Part shown: positions 63,793 to 64,000 of the stretch, piece after piece
How positions within the stretch are numbered: the first letter of the stretch is position 1
How the letters are laid out: the number at the start of each line of letters is the position of its first letter
NCBI GenBank assembly: GCA_934365155.1
Contig: CAKRMZ010000003.1
Span: 1-64,000 of the forward strand
Origin: an uncultured Eubacteriales bacterium
Lineage (GTDB): Bacteria > Bacillota > Clostridia > Oscillospirales > CAG-272
DNA length: 64,000 nucleotides
Reading direction: 5' to 3'
Program-made: the position numbers and the translations under genes
Notes under the pieces: generated by a model
What the model saw: the letters and a program-made list of their open reading frames with translations, nothing else
Database searches by the model: none
What the model was told of the DNA's origin: nothing

Positions 63793-64000
63793 TTAATCGC
63801 CGTCGATGTCGAGAACCTTAATGTCAAAATTATCGTCCTCGTCACCGTCGTCAAACGAATCTTCCAATTCGCCGATGGTAAGATCAAGGCTGTCTTTTTT
63901 TCCTTTGATCTTGTTTTCGATTTCTTCCATCATGTCGGGATGTTCTTCGATATATCTGCGCGCGTTGTCCTTGCCCTGACCGATGCGTTCGCCGTTATAG
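63793..64000 (-). CDS. recA: RecA recombinase (C-terminal part only)
   Basis: The last 68 codons are visible: [17 protein letters not shown], then a helical part and the acidic RecA tail ending [10 protein letters not shown]. The start and ATPase core lie beyond the right edge of the window. It directly precedes recX. Confidence 0.95.
   Translation of the reverse strand, partial: YNGERIGQGKDNARRYIEEHPDMMEEIENKIKGKKDSLDLTIGELEDSFDDGDEDDNFDIKVLDIDGD

Overview
The window is chromosomal DNA from a spore-forming, low-to-moderate G+C Clostridia member. The closest fit is the Oscillospirales/Ruminococcaceae. This is inferred from gene content (dnaA-dnaN-recF-remB-gyrB, RemA, CotF-like coat proteins, a PASTA kinase/phosphatase pair, the rimP-nusA-rnpM-ylxQ-infB order, sigma-A promoters of the TTGACA-17-TATAAT type) and not from a database search. 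No phage, insertion sequence or CRISPR array was seen.

Layout. 0-6.4 kb: replication start region with dnaA, an oriC-like gap (DnaA boxes, DnaA-trio, AT-rich unwinding segment), dnaN, recF, remB, gyrB. 6.4-10.7 kb (minus): folate ECF transporter folT behind a tetrahydrofolate riboswitch, a lipoprotein, a cation diffusion facilitator and hisS, with tRNA-Thr(GGT) diverging from hisS. 10.7-13.8 kb (minus): a lipoylation island of two lplA, lipA and a 79-aa free-standing lipoyl domain, with no 2-oxoacid dehydrogenase nearby. 13.8-27.2 kb (minus): a long housekeeping operon yicC-remA-gmk-rpoZ-priA-def-fmt-yugP-rsmB-rlmN-prpC-prkC-rsgA, starting from a consensus promoter at 27.16 kb. 27.4-28.9 kb: an orphan solute-binding lipoprotein. 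28.9-35.1 kb: an unusual operon with a promoter, a 45-codon leader ORF and a terminator, then a LeuA-like protein lacking the metal-binding HxH, a TIM-barrel/acyl-CoA-synthetase fusion, a branched-chain aminotransferase and an amidohydrolase.

35.2-37.7 kb: a GtrB-type glycosyltransferase and a DUF6056-like membrane protein. 37.8-39.1 kb (minus): two small coat-like proteins and an acyl-ACP thioesterase. 39.3-42.7 kb: rpmH-rnpA-yidD-yidC-khpB, about 38 kb from dnaA instead of adjacent to it. 42.9-47.9 kb: a GldA/permease/GldG/DUF4340 ABC export system. 47.9-53.1 kb: the rimP-nusA-rnpM-ylxQ-infB operon with a hairpin leader. 53.2-58.4 kb: small accessory genes (DUF6514-like, XRE regulator, ybaK, HEAT-like, CPWCG zinc-ribbon protein, a secreted protein) with the longest gene-poor stretches, and an ECF sigma/anti-sigma pair whose anti-sigma gene is frameshifted. 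59-64 kb (minus): a Na/Pi cotransporter, pgsA, rimO, recX and the 3' end of recA.

The best candidate for something undescribed is the 28.9-35.1 kb operon. Its parts could activate an acyl group, condense it with a 2-oxo acid and aminate the product, but the condensing-enzyme homologue has lost canonical catalytic residues and the leader looks like a ribosome-mediated attenuator. Second is the lipoylation island. Everything else is largely conventional housekeeping content.
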